A stretch of 64,000 bases of DNA, from positions 2,501-66,500 of the forward strand of contig CAUYUJ010012559.1 in assembly GCA_963575745.1 (NCBI GenBank). The letters run 5' to 3'. Shown here one piece after another: positions 20,552-31,861 of this stretch. Numbering within the stretch: the first letter of the stretch is position 1; every line of letters starts with the position of its first letter. Under the pieces are notes generated by a model that saw nothing but the letters and a program-made list of their open reading frames with translations, ran no database searches and was not told the origin of the DNA. Position numbers and translations under genes: made by a program. The DNA is from Prorocentrum cordatum (taxonomy: Eukaryota; Sar; Dinophyceae; Prorocentrales; Prorocentraceae).

Positions 20552-20573
20552 CTTGAGCCAAAATGGCTACGGA
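20552..20573 (-). other. Dinoflagellate spliced-leader sequence, full length
   Basis: Read on the minus strand, these 22 bases begin TCCGTAGCC and end TTTTGGCTCAAG, matching the known dinoflagellate SL (DCCGTAGCC...CTCAAG) at every position. It lies exactly at the 5' limit of the LINE, where retroposition of a trans-spliced transcript would leave it. The next bases are GTGCC, so a GT follows, but no SL-RNA intron structure was established. Confidence 0.9.
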
Positions 20574-20618
20574 GGAGGAGGAGGACGACGAGGAGGAGGA
20601 GGAGGAGGAGGAGTTGAA
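20570..20618. repeat. (GGA)n tract abutting the LINE 5' end
   Basis: GGAGGA/GACGAC run that overlaps the first bases of the spliced leader (TCC on the minus strand). Confidence 0.85.
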
Positions 20619-20867
20619 CGCGCTCGGTGAGTCATGTCGTTTTTTCTTCTTCGAAGTCCTGCCGCCGCGGCGGAGCCAGCCGCCGCCGCGAGCACAGCCA
20701 GCGCCGCGGCGCGGGGCCCCCGCGGCGGCGCGCGAGCCAGCCGGCCCTGCCGGCGGCGAAGGCTGGCCGACATGGGGCGAGCGGGGCCTCGCGGCCGTGC
20801 GGCATCGGCCGGTGCGCGGCGGCGTCGGCCTGGGCCTCCAGCGCAGCGGAGGCGGCAGCACGAGCGT

Positions 20868-21145
20868 CTTCCTCGTCCTCCTCCTCCTCCTCCTCCTCCT
20901 CCTCCTCCCTCCTCCTCTCCTCCTCCTCCTCCTGCTCCTCCACCTCCTCCTCCCTCCCAACCCACTCCTCCTCCCCCTCTTTCCCCCCCCTCTCCTCCCC
21001 TCCTCCTCCTCCTCCCTCCTCCTCCTCCTCCTCTCCTCCTCTCAACCTCCTCAACCTCCACCTCCTCGTCCTCGTCCTCCTCCTCCTCCTCCTCTTCCGT
21101 TTCCTCCTCCTCCTCCTCCTCCTCCTCCTGCTCCTCCTCCTCCTG
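20868..21145. repeat. (TCC)n pyrimidine tract
   Basis: TCC repeat in the orientation opposite to the GGA run at 20570, with about 250 bp of Ala/Arg-coding-like GC-rich sequence between them. Confidence 0.95.
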
Positions 21146-21292
21146 GGGTGAGCGCGGCGTCCCGCCCAGAGCGCGGGCCAGTGTGGAGCCCCGGGGGGCC
21201 TTAGGGCACGCACGCGAGGCCCGCGCGGGAGTGCGCGCGTGCGTCTTGTGGTGCGTCTGTGGCGGCTGGCGCGCGAAAGCGGGAGCGTGCAG

Positions 21293-21314
21293 ACGACGGC
21301 GACGACGACGACTT

Positions 21315-21351
<37 letters not shown>

Positions 21352-21443
21352 GACGACGACGACGACGACGACGACGGCGGCGACGACGACGACGACGGCG
21401 TCGACGACGACGACGACGACGGCGGCGGCGACGACGACGACGC

Positions 21444-21495
<52 letters not shown>

Positions 21496-21560
21496 CACGA
21501 CGGCGGCGGCGGCGGCGGCAAGGACTGCCACCACGGCGGCGACGGCCACCACGGCGACGA
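21293..21560. repeat. (GAC)n microsatellite
   Basis: GACGAC repeat with GGCGGC patches; open frames encode poly-Asp or poly-Thr. Confidence 0.96.
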
Positions 21561-21730
21561 CCCCCGAGCGTGCTGAGCCCGATCCTCGGGCCGCTCCCCA
21601 GGCTGCCCCGCGCGCCCCTGCCGGGGCTGCCCGCACGCAGGCGGCCCGAGCGGAGCGGCCCGACGGCCATCCCAGGCGCTCCCAGGGCGTCCAGAGCGCT
21701 CCAAGAGCTTTCCCTACCCAGACTTCCTCG

Positions 21731-21901
21731 AGTCACGGAGAAAGCACGACGGGATGTTGCTTTGCTGTTTTCTGCCTCTGGGGGCCCTTACCGGTCCTCG
21801 GGACCGTCAAAAAACTACCCAGGATGAAGTACCGGTCCCAAGGGAAAGGGTCCAGACCTCTGGGGGTCGAGTCGGGTCGTGAAAAACTCATGTCGGGGGT
21901 C
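21731..21901. repeat. TCATGA-type inverted-repeat element (family D), copy 1
   Basis: Contains TCTGGGGGCCCTTACCGG, GGGACCGTCAAAAAAC and GACCTCTGGGGGTCGAGTCG in the order shared with four other copies. Ends are diverged. Confidence 0.65.
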
Positions 21902-22299
21902 TGGGTAGGGGCCCTCCCTGGGCGCTCCCGCACACCGCCGAGGCTTCCCAAGGCGCTCCCAGGGCTCTCCCGGGCTCCCAGAGCCTTCCCAGGGCCTTCC
22001 GAGAGCGCTCTCGGGCACGTCCAAGGCACCCTGGGGCCCTGCCGGGGCCCTCCTGGTCGCTCCCAGGGGTGCTTCCGGGGCGCCCCACGGCCTTCCCGTG
22101 GATCGTGCGGGTCGCGCTGGGGTCTTGCTCTGCGGCACTCGGCCTATGGCAGGAGGGGCCCACCTCTTGGGGGGTCCCGAGCCGTGGTGGCGACGGGCCG
22201 TGCAGCGACTTCGAAATCCCAGGAGACCTCACCGCATGGTCAGTCACCGCGCGGTCTTACCAAACATGCGACGTCCTGATGTTTTCCACACGCGGTCAC

Positions 22300-22495
22300 C
22301 CGGGGATCTTCTGACCCGGGGCAATCCAGACCCGGGTCAGCCAGGCCTTGCAGAATTCTGCAACATCCTGCAAGCTCGTGCACCCAAACCCGGGTGAATG
22401 CGAAGGTTCCTGCAAGATCCTGCAGGATCCTGCGCCCAAGCACGGGTCAATGCGACCCTGGCCCTGCAGGATCCTGCAAGATCGGGCGCTCTGGC
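22300..22495. repeat. CTGCAAGATC/CTGCAGGATC short repeats
   Basis: Repeated GATCCTGCAGGATC palindromes and CCCGGGTCA units. No gene. Confidence 0.65.
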
Positions 22496-22572
22496 TGGCC
22501 CACGTTTGCGTGGACCCCCGCCGCGAGGCTCCCGAGTCCCGACGCTTTCCCTGGGGCCCTGTTCTCCATCCT

Positions 22573-23055
22573 CAACTTGAATCACCGCGGTGGTTGCTAA
22601 GTAGATGCAGGTTTACAAGTGGATACCAAGGTGGTTTGTAGATGGCCAGACTCAGCGGATAAGTAGACTTGAACTGCCCTTAAGTGGCCTAGCGGGGGTA
22701 AGGATCCAGTCTAAGTGAGCTCCGCCCACTTCGCGGAGTTGTCGAACCCACCCTAGCCAGTTAGAGCACTTGTGAATCATGTATAGCGATTAACCAAAAA
22801 AGGACACCTAAGCCTTGGGAAGGGGACCTGAGTTAGGACTGCCAACACACATTAGGGATTTCCGCAGGTGTATTAGACCAAGACGCCCACAATTACTATC
22901 CCCAACGCGAAGACGGGGACCTCAGCGAGGCCACGTCTTCATCGTGCCATTAGGGTTCGGGGCTCTGTACTGCGCGATGACATAACCTGATCTACGCCAC
23001 CTTGGCATCCGCATATAAGCCCCTACCCATTTAGCAATCGCCGTGGTGATCCAGG
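22573..23055. mobile_element. Foldback element family B, copy 1 (with insertion)
   Basis: Ends CAACTTGAATCACCGCGG and CCGTGGTGATCCAGG are inverted. The centre holds AGTGAGCTCCGCCCACTT, as in the other copies. About 190 bp between roughly 22790 and 22985 has no counterpart in other copies. Confidence 0.75.
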
Positions 23056-23227
23056 CCTCGTTGTTTGAAGGTCCCAGGGCCCGGCGAGGCCCGAGAGGCC
23101 GAAAAGGACCAAACACCTCCCGCTGTGATACCGTTCACGGCGCGACATCCTGTCGGGGCTGGCGCCCTGGAGGCCCCCGTCGCCCCAGACATCCTCCTCA
23201 GAGGCTGCCTCGATGGGGTCGGAACAC

Positions 23228-23402
23228 AGTGGAGGCCAGTCCACGGTTTCCACAAGAAGCCCAAACCTGAGACCCCAGGACGTCCGTTGGTTTCTGGTGT
23301 GGGAGCGTCGCGCTTTCCATAGCAAAGCCACTGAAGCCCGAGAAACCCAGGGCACCCAGCAAGCAAGCAGGATGTTTCCAGGCATGGGTCTCCACTGCAG
23401 AC
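23228..23402 (+). repeat. Dispersed repeat, copy 2 (partner at 10416-10605)
   Basis: Same blocks in the same order as at 10416: GTGGAGGCCAGT, CACAAGAAG, TGAGACCCCAGGA, GGTGTGGGA, GGTCTCCACTGCAG. Confidence 0.6.
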
Positions 23403-24115
23403 GTGGTCGGAAAACCGCGCCGCATCGACAATGCATCGGCGATGCATCGGCGACGCCAGCGCGGAGAAAATCGGCCTCCACATCGGGCCGCATCGCCAAT
23501 GCATCGACGATGCGGCACGATTATCCGACCCCATCTGCACGGACCCCATCTGAGAGGCCTAGATCCTCGGAGCACGACCCGGGGACAAAAAACCGTGCGG
23601 CCAACCCGAATCCTCACGGCTTGGTCACTGCGTTTCTTTCGGGGCCCAGGAAGAACGCCAATAAAAACAACCCAAAACGAGACGCTAACCTGGGAAAGCA
23701 ACTAAGGACCCCCCCCCTGCGATGAAAATGATAATAAACTCCTCCTCCTCCTCCACCTCCTTCTCCACATCCTCCTCCTCCTCTGCCTCTCCTCCTCAGG
23801 GTGCCAGGATAAAACTCACAACGGGAGGTTTCTGCAACACAAATCAGGACGTCGCATGTCTGAAACTGAAGAACATTCTTCAAGAACATGAGACCCTCTG
23901 ACAGCCAAGCTGAAGAGCATTCGAGGGTACCCTCTCCCAGGATGCACACGAACATCCAACAAACACGAAGAACACTAGGGCACCCTCCCCGAACTGGCCT
24001 CGTTCTTATACCTCGGTCCGACCACAAGTCCACTCCAAACGATGCCGTCGAGCCCGCAGATCTGCGGGCCGGCGACACCGAGGACGAGGGTCGAGGATGA
24101 AATGTTTAGTGTTCC
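23403..24115. other. No gene recognised
   Basis: GC-mixed DNA with GCATCGRCGATGC repeats at 23425-23515 and a short CTCCTC run at 23740-23800. Open frames are inconsistent and without domains. Confidence 0.5.
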
Positions 24116-24299
24116 ATGGTTTTGCTTCCTGTTCAAGCATCCAGAAGCCTCCAGCTTCTCGTCGTGCTCCCCCTGATGCTCCTCCTAACCACCCTCCTCC
24201 TCACCCTCCTCAGTTCTGACGACGCACTTGTCCTGCCTCTCTTGCCTCCTCCTCCTCATTCCCCTCCTCCTCACCCTCCTCCTTGGTGTCCTCCTCCTC

Positions 24300-25289
24300 C
24301 TCCTCATCATCACTATCATCATCATCATTATCAGCATCGGCATCATCATCGTCATCATCATGAGCATCATCCTCCTCATCATCATCATCATCATCATCGT
24401 CATAATCAGCATCATCATCAGCAATCACATCATCAACGTCATCATCATCAGCATCATCGTCATCATCATCATCATCGTCACAATCACCATCATCACCATC
24501 AGCAGCATAATCACCATCAACATCACCATGACCATGACCATCACCATCACCCTCATCAATCACCAGCATTATCAGCAGCATCATAATTAGCATCCGCATA
24601 ATCCTCATCATAATCATCGTCATCCTTATTATCATCATCATCATCCTCACCGTCGGCATCATCATCGCCATCATCATCATTAACATCAGCATCAGCATCA
24701 GCATCATCAGCATGTTTATCATATGCATCATCATCAAAATCTTGAGCATCATCAGCATCATCGTCATCATCATAAGCATCATTGTCATCAAAACCATCAC
24801 CATCACCATCACCATCATCAGCATCACCAGTATCAGCATCACCACCAGCATCGCACATCTTTATCACCAGCATCATAAACATCATGAGCATCACCGTCCT
24901 CGTCCTCATCCTCAGCCGTTTCTTCATCTATATCCTCATCCTCATCCTCACCCTCATCATCGACATAATCATCACCATCATCACCACAACCATCAGCATC
25001 ATCATCATTACCATTCCCACCACCATCACCATCACAATCATCAATATCATGATCGTCATCAGCATCAGCATTATCAGCATCCGCATCGGCAGCATGAGTA
25101 TCAGAATCGACACCAGCATCACCTTAACATCACCATCATCTGCATCACCATCATCTTTATCACCATCATCATCACCATCACCAACACCACCATCACCATC
25201 ATCATCACCATCGTCATGAGCATAATAATATTTATCATCATCATGACCATGATCATCTTCATCATCATCATGATCATGATCATGATCAC

Positions 25290-25356
<67 letters not shown>

Positions 25357-25385
25357 GTCATCAGCATCATCATTATCATCGTCGA
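24300..25385. repeat. (ATC)n/(ATCATC) microsatellite, about 1.1 kb
   Basis: Irregular CATCAT/CACCATCA array, perfect from about 25285 to 25355. Open frames encode poly-His, Ile, Met or Asp. Confidence 0.97.
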
Positions 25386-25389
25386 CCCT

Positions 25390-25680
25390 CTGTCATCCCT
25401 TCTCGCTCCTCCTTCTGCCCCACACCCTCCCCTCCCCTCCCCCATCTCTCCCCTCTCCCATCTCCCGCCGCCCTTCCCCATCCCTCGCCCCCCTGCATCC
25501 CCCCTCGCTTCCCGCTCCCTCTGCCCTCCTATGCCGTCTCTCCCCCTCCCCCCCTCTACTCCCCTCCCCCCCCCCTCCCCCCCTCCTCTCCCCGTCCCTC
25601 TCGCTCCCCCCTTCTCCTCCCCTCCTCTCCCTCTCCCTCTCCCTCCCCCCTTTTCCTCCCCTCCCCCCGCCTCGCCTATT
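25390..25680. repeat. CCCTCC-rich pyrimidine tract
   Basis: Nearly all C and T on the plus strand (CCCCTCCCC), continuing from the ATC array. Confidence 0.9.
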
Positions 25681-26484
25681 TCTGCGCCGCGAGCTGCCGG
25701 ACCCTTCCGGGAGCGCGCGCGCGCGTGCGCCTCCGCCCGCCGCCCGCACAGAAAGCAACCCACCAGGGGGGCAGCGGGCCGACGCGCCGCCGAATTCGAG
25801 ACTCTCGCGCGCGCCGGGCGGCGGCTCGGCGCCGACTCGTGGGCGGGAGGAGTTTTTTTTTTGTTCACTGGAGCAGGCTCGGTGCAACAGTCAGCGAAGA
25901 CGCGCGAAAGCTACCAGGCTGACGAGAGGGTTGACAACCGCACGCCGCCTGGGCCTCAGAGGCCTCCTCTGAGCCAGCGCTGCCAAGTGGCGGCACTCGT
26001 GGAGCTGCCGGAGGACCCGAGAGGTGCCGAGACCTCTCCTTCTCAGCAGTCTTTCTCTTGGCCTTTGGATTCGGGAATCCGTTTTTGGCGTTGCCTGTGT
26101 AAAGGTCTGGTGCAGCGCGCGCCCCGCAGGGGCCAACGCCAAGCATGGGAACGCGGGGGCGACAACCCCCAGGGGCGCGCCCCCTGGCGAGCCGAGGAGC
26201 CGTCCGGCGCCCCGCCGAGCGAACCTGCCTGGCGGCGCAGAGCTGCGGCGCACTCGAAAACCATTGAACAAAAGCACATGGGCGTGCAGTCGGACTTCAG
26301 TGGAGAGGACGCGCGAGAGGAAGCAAGACCCTTCCAAGGGTCACATTGCCACAGCAATGTAGGAAGCATGGGTCGCGAGGCACAGGCCAAACAAAAAGAT
26401 ACCCTTGAGCTGGCAGGGCCGACCTACTGATCCGAGCCGACTGTACACCAAGAGTGGCTCGAGGCCACTTATATAGTGCACGGC

Positions 26485-26760
26485 CCAGGAACCCCATGGA
26501 AAGCACAGAACATGCGCACACCACGAACAAAAACTTCCAAGCAGAATTCCGCGAGCACTCCTCCGACGCTTTCGCTGAGCTGCCCCCCTCCTAGCGGCCC
26601 CTTCTCTGGCCCTCAACCGTGCAGGAACCCCATGGAAAGCACAGAACATGCGCACACCACGAACAAAAACTTCCAAGCTGAATTCCGCGAGCGCTCCTCC
26701 GACGCTTTCGCTGAGCTGCCCCCCTCCCAGCGGCCCCTGCTCCGGCCCTCAACCGTGCGC
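26485..26760 (+). repeat. Tandem duplication, period about 138 bp
   Basis: AGGAACCCCATGGAAAGCAC at 26488 recurs at about 26625. Both copies run through CACCACGAACAAAAACTTCC to CCCTCAACCGTGC with few differences. Confidence 0.88.
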
Positions 26761-26851
26761 GTGGCCTCGGCTTCACGGCTCGCCGAGGCGCGCCAGCGCC
26801 CGCCGCCGCCGAGGACACAAAAAAATGCGTCTGGGGAGAATAACATTACTG

Positions 26852-27014
26852 TTAGATCGGGCGTGTCCCCCTACAGGGGGAGCTCGGGCGAAAAATAACA
26901 AAACATACTCCCGAAGTGTTCCCAACATGCTCAACAATAATCTAAAGTTCCCCCCAAAACTATTGTTTGACTATGTTTGAACATTCCTCCTCTAGAAAGA
27001 TAGGGCCCGACTTA
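26852..27014. mobile_element. MITE-like element family A, copy 2
   Basis: 163 bp, TTAGATCGGGCGTGTCCCCC to GGGCCCGACTTA. ACATTACTG is present perfectly at 26843-26851 and 27015-27023, the clearest 9-bp target duplication of the family. The interior is AT-rich and non-coding. Confidence 0.92.
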
Positions 27015-27535
27015 ACATTACTGCACTGATCCACGCTCCCGTGCAGGTTCTCGTGCAGCGACGGCTCCAGGACCGCCGGGAACATCAACTGCTTCTGGGC
27101 ATCTCCCGACTGGGTCGGCGCCGCCTGGAGAGAATCGGGCAGCGGAGGGTGGCCGTGCAACTCGCAAACCCTGGGCCGAGCGGACAAGGGAGCTGAGGCG
27201 GAGACACGTGGTTTGCAGGAGGGGCGATCGCCATTCTCAGAAATCCCCATGCAGCGATGCAGCGGGCGTTGCGTTGCAAACGCTGCGAACTGCTTGCCGG
27301 CGAACTCCTTGCAATGACTGCAAATCCACTCGCGCCTCCAGGACTCGAGCTCGTCGACAATGAAATAAGATTCCAGCAATTGTGAAGCCTCAGTCATATT
27401 ACGCTTGGTGTGCGCCTCCTTCGCGGCGGCAATTTCGTCCCGTGACCTTTTCCCCAATCGTCCTCCTGGGGCTCTCGGGCACGGCGGGCACTGTCGGGGC
27501 CGGCGCGGCGCAGGGCGCGTCCATGCACTCCGCAA
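27015..27535 (-). CDS. Hypothetical protein fragment, MITE at its 3' end
   Basis: An open frame of about 170 codons that runs into the MITE. Composition is less repetitive than most frames here: GKRSRDEIAAAKEAHTKRN, then WRREWICSHCKEF with a CxxC pair and a downstream Cys/His (HRCM), which could be a small metal site. No family is recognised and no spliced leader or intron border was established. It may be an exon, a retrogene fragment or chance. Confidence 0.25.
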
Positions 27536-27664
27536 CCGAGGCTGGCGACGTCAAAGGCGGCGCCTGCTGTCGCCCATCGAGAGAGCTGGAGACCACTTTT
27601 CCTCACATCCTGAGTGGGGTTCTTGCTTTCCCAGGACATCCTCTCCTTCTCCCTCCCGCCTCCC

Positions 27665-28133
27665 GCCTCCCGTATCGATACCACGCCTACCATTCCAGCC
27701 TCCCATATCATACCATGCCTGCCATTCCATGCCATACCACACCTACCATACCATACCATGCCATGCCATGCCATGTCATACCAGACCAGACCAGACCAGA
27801 CCTGACCAGACCAGACCATACCATACATACCACACACTACCAAACAACACCACACCATGCCTACCATGCCATACCACACCTTACCATACCATACATACCA
27901 CACAATACCGAACAATACCATACCATACTAACCATACTCTATAGCATACGTACCATACCATACCATACCACACCATACCATACCATACCTACCATACAAT
28001 ACCACACCATACCTACCATACAGTAGCATACCTACCATACGATACAATACCATACCACACATACCATACACTACCATACCAAACTACCCGTACAATGCCA
28101 TACCATACATACCTTACCATACCATACCCGCAA
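27665..28133. repeat. (ACCAT)n satellite
   Basis: TACCATACCATACC pentamer array with GCCATGCCATG and GACCAGACC variants. Confidence 0.96.
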
Positions 28134-29183
28134 GAGCGAGGAGGGTATCGGAATACCACACTATTTACATGGTTCCGTACCCCTCCCGCCCCTCCAGGGA
28201 GGCCCCGCCTGAACGAGGAGGGTATCGGAAACCCATAGTATTTGCATGGTTTCGTGCCCCTCCCTCCCCTCCAGGGAGGCCCCGCCTGACCGAGGAGGGT
28301 ATCGGAAACCCATACTATTTACATGGTTTCGTGCTCCTCCCACCCCTCCAGGGAGGCCCCGCCTGAGCGAGGAGGGTATCGGAAACCCTATACTATTTAC
28401 ATGGTTTCGTGCTCCTCCCACCCCTCCAGGGAGGCCCCGTCTGAGCGAGGAGGGTGTCGGAAACCCATACCATTTACATGGTTTCGTGCCCCTCCCACCC
28501 CTCCAGGGAGGCCCCGCCTGAGCGAGGAGGGTATCAGAAACCACTACTATTTACAATGTTTCGTGCCCCTCCCACCACTCCAGGGAGGCCCCGCCTGAGC
28601 GAGGAGGGTATCGGAAACCCATACTATTTACATGGTTTCGTGCCCCTCCCACCCGTGCAGGGAGGCCCCGTCTGAGCGAGGAGGGTGTCGGAAACCCATA
28701 CTATTTACAATGTTTCGTGCCCCTCCCTCCCCTCCAGGGAGGCCCCGCCTGAGCGAGGAGGGTATCGGAAACCCATACTATTTACATGGTTTCGTGCCCC
28801 TTCCACCCCTCCAGAGAGGCCCCGCCTGAGCGAGGAGGGTATCGGAAACCCATACTATTTACATGGTTTCGTGCTCCTCCCACCCCTCCAGGGAAGCCCC
28901 GTCTGAGCGAGGAGGGTATCGGAAACCCATACTATTTACATGGTTTCGTGCCCTTCCCACCTCTCCAGGGAAGCCCCGCCTGAGCGAGGAGGGTATCGGA
29001 AACCCAAACTATTTACATGGTTTCGTGTCCCCCCTCCACTCCTCCAGGGAGGCCGCGCTTGAACGAGGAGGGTCGCGGAAAGCATGACTGTTTACCAGGT
29101 TTCGTAGCCCTCCCCCCCTTCCAGGGGGGCCCCGCCAGAGCGAGGAGGGTATCAAGAAACCGTACTATTTACAAGGCTTCGTT
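28134..29183 (+). repeat. 77-bp tandem repeat, about 13.6 copies
   Basis: Units start GAGCGAGGAGGGTATCGG and end GGAGGCCCCGCCT. The period is exactly 77 bp (28134, 28211, ... 29138). Because 77 is not a multiple of three, each frame shows the same peptides in turn (for example REAPPERGGYRKP), so the open frames are shadows. Units at the right end are the most diverged. Confidence 0.97.
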
Positions 29184-29718
29184 TCCTGAGCACCTGTCCT
29201 CCCTCCTCTTTTCTTTCGTCTGTCCTTTCGTGCGTACTTACTCGTTCGATGAGCTTCTCCTTCGTGCTGATGTTGTCGTACCCCATGGGTCCCACGAAAC
29301 GTTAATATCTTTATGTGGGGAACTCCGTTAGCATAATCTTTTTAAATCGGCGAAAACCCGGGCTATCCGTGGGGGGGGGGGAAGGGGCCGGCCGATAACC
29401 TCACCATCGCGCTGTGGGCGGCCCTGCACATGCCCGCGCCCCCCCACCCCGGACCTGCACGGCCGGCAAGGTCAGGTTATCCTGGGGGGGGGAGAGAAGG
29501 GGCAAGCCCGACAACCCGGGTGATCGTCGGAACCCTAAAAGAAAAGTGCCCTGATGCGATGCTTTGGCGCGACCATGCTGCACGCTGCAGCGGCCATGGG
29601 CCTCACGGGCGAAGACCAGCAATCGCCTGGACAGCCTCTCAAGTAGTGAGCGCGAGGCCGCTGCCTCTCCCGCCTGCGGTGGGCAAACTTGAGCCCAACC
29701 GGTGGCGGCACTCCGCCA

Positions 29719-29969
29719 CGGCAGGTCCGTGTCGTGTCGACCCCGGCGTTGGTTCCTGCGGCCTCCTCCTCCTCCTCCTCCTCCTCCTCCTCCTCCTCCT
29801 CCCTCTCCTCCTCCTCCCTCTCCGCCTCCTCCTCCTCCTCCTTGAACGATCGGTCGTTCCCGAAACGTCCACATCGTTCCACATCGAACGATTCTCGGTC
29901 GCCCGCGGCGTGCAACGTGAAACTCCGCTGGCGGGGGTCGCCGCCGGTCGACACGACACGAACCTGCCC
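29719..29969. repeat. Inverted-repeat element with a (CTC)n core
   Basis: GGCAGGTCCGTGTCGTGTCG on the left pairs with CGACACGACACGAACCTGCC on the right. The loop holds (CTC)n at 29760-29850 and a small GAACGATCGGTCGTTC palindrome. Confidence 0.8.
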
Positions 29970-30394
29970 TACGCGGGGGAAGGGGGGGGAGGGGGTTTGG
30001 GCTCCAGCGAGAGCCTCATAACCGAACTCCTTGGGCACCCTGCGAAAACTTATCCTACTGCCCTGGATCCCCCAACAAAAAAACCATCCTGGCCCCTCGG
30101 GCTCCTCGCGAAAGGCCCCGTCTCAACTCCTCTAGCCCCATATGCTTTGGGCCACTAGCGAAGAGTTTATCCTAAGTCCCCGGCCCTCCACGAAACTCAC
30201 CATTTGAACTCCTTGGGCTCCCCGCGCAAATCTCGTCCTAGCTCCTCCTCGCCCCTCCCCCGCCCCCCCCGACGCAGACCTTACCCTAGCGCGTCGGGCC
30301 GCGAAGCCAGACATCATCCTAAAACCTGGGGCTTCCCGCGAAAATCCCCATCTGGAACCCTTGGGCTCTCGGCGAAGATGCTGCCATAACTCCT

Positions 30395-30532
30395 CGGGGG
30401 AGGAGGAGCAGGAGGAGGAGGAGAATGAGGAGGAGGGAGGAGGAGGAGGAGGAGGAGGAGGAGGAGGAGGAGGAGGAGAATGAGGATGAGGATGAGGAGG
30501 AGGAGGAGGAGGAGGAGGAGGAGGACGAGCGG
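30395..30532. repeat. (GGA)n polypurine tract inside satellite S
   Basis: GAGGAG/GATGAG run between satellite units. Confidence 0.93.
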
Positions 30533-31139
30533 AAGGGGATATCCTCGCGCCCTGGGCCGCTGCCGAGAAAGTTATCCTGAAAAATCCGGGCTCCCCGCGA
30601 GAATCTCGTCTGAACTCCGTGGGCTCCCCGCGCAAACCATCGTCCTGAGTCCTTGGGCTCCAGGCGAAAAAACCTTATCCCAATTCCTTGGGCTCCCTGC
30701 GTGAACCTTCTCCTACTGCCGTGGGCAACAAAAGAAGACTTCATCATTACTCCTCGGGCATAACTCTTTGGGCCCCATGCGGAAACCTTTCCCTAACGCC
30801 TTGGGCCACGAACGAAAAAGCTCATCCCAACTTCTCGGGCCCCCTGTTAAATCTTCATAAGAACGCCTCGGGTTCCCTGAGAAAACCTCATCCTAACGCC
30901 CTTGGGAACCCCTTGGGCTCCCAGCGAAAACATTGCCCTAACGCCTGGGGCTTCCAGGAAAGCCTTATCCTAGCTCCTTGGGCGCCCTGCGAAATCCCTA
31001 ACCCGACGCCTTGGGCCACTAACGAAAACCTGATCCTAATGCGTCGGGCTCTTCATGAACTCCGTGGTAGCAGAAACCATGTGTCCTACGTCCTCAGGCT
31101 CCAAATTACACCTGAGAAAACCCAACCAGTGGATGATTT

Positions 31140-31400
31140 GAAAATTAAGACTCTGGATCTTGAGATCAATTGTGAGATCGATAATGAGATCGATAGTGCA
31201 ATCGATCGTGAGGACGATTGTAAGGTCGATCGTGGGAACGAGAGTGAAATCGATTCAATGAGATCGATAGTGAGATCGATCGCGAGATCGCCCATGCGAT
31301 CGCTAGTGAGATCGCTTGTGAGATCGATAGTGAGACTGATTGTGAGATCGAAAGAGAAATTGGTAATGAGATCGATGGTGAGACCGATCGATGAGAAAAT
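31140..31400. repeat. GTGAGATCGATA minisatellite
   Basis: About 20 degenerate 12-bp units with GATCGATC palindromes inside satellite S. Confidence 0.88.
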
Positions 31401-31436
31401 CGACCCCGGAACCTCGCCGCCCTCTGAAGTCGGCCC

Positions 31437-31500
31437 AGACCCCGGAACCGGGAACCCAGGAACCCAGGAACCCGGAACCGGGAACCCGGGAACCTTTCAA
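31437..31500. repeat. GGAACCC/GGGAACC minisatellite
   Basis: Short CCGGAACCGGGAACCCAGGA array with CCGG palindromes. Confidence 0.85.
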
Positions 31501-31706
31501 TTTCCGCGAGGACCCCTTCAGTGCAAGCCCTGATTGGGGAAAAACCTGATCCTCCGAACGCCATGGGCAACGAACGAAAGCCTTATCCTAACTCGTCGGG
31601 CTTCCGGTGGAAATCTTGCCCTAACGCCTTGGGCCACTGACGAAGAGATCCGCACGAAATTCCCCATCTGAATTCCATGGGCCCCAGCAAAAGCCTGGTC
31701 CTAAAT

Positions 31707-31861
31707 TCAGGTCGGGCGTGTCCCCCTACAGGCGGACCTTGAACGAACAAATAAAAAAAACAGAAATTATAAAAAATATTCAAAAATAATCAAAAATCGT
31801 CCCCAGACTATTTTTGGACTATGTTTGAATACTCCTCCTCTAGAGGGACAAGCCCGACTTA
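31707..31861. mobile_element. MITE-like element family A, copy 3
   Basis: 155 bp, from TCAGGTCGGGCGTGTCCCCC to AAGCCCGACTTA, inserted in satellite S. Flanks GTCCTAAAT (31698-31706) and ATCCTAATT (31862-31870) match at 7 of 9. Confidence 0.88.

Larger units (their letters stand above)
16016..20573 (-). mobile_element. Decayed non-LTR retrotransposon (LINE) with a spliced leader at its 5' end
   Basis: About 4.5 kb on the minus strand. From the 5' end: an exact 22-nt dinoflagellate spliced leader (20573 to 20552), a 170-nt leader, a coiled-coil and RNA-binding-like ORF1 region, an AP-type endonuclease, a reverse transcriptase, a short 3' UTR and a (TTAGC)n array. Every coding part carries stops or frameshifts, so this copy is dead. 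The 5' end abuts (TCC)n on the same strand. The 3' border is placed at the pentamer array by inference. Confidence 0.85.

Noticed and set aside
20552-20573. Spliced leader as part of an SL-RNA gene
   Set aside because: A GT follows the leader, but no SL-RNA stem-loops or tandem array were established, and it sits precisely at the LINE 5' end in sense orientation. A full comparison with known SL-RNA genes could reopen this.
28169-29087. Repeat protein encoded by the 77-bp array
   Set aside because: The unit length is not divisible by three, so the same peptide appears in all frames in turn; each frame is short and closes.
28134-29183. CRISPR-like array
   Set aside because: Repeats are contiguous 77-bp units without unique spacers, and the context is eukaryotic.
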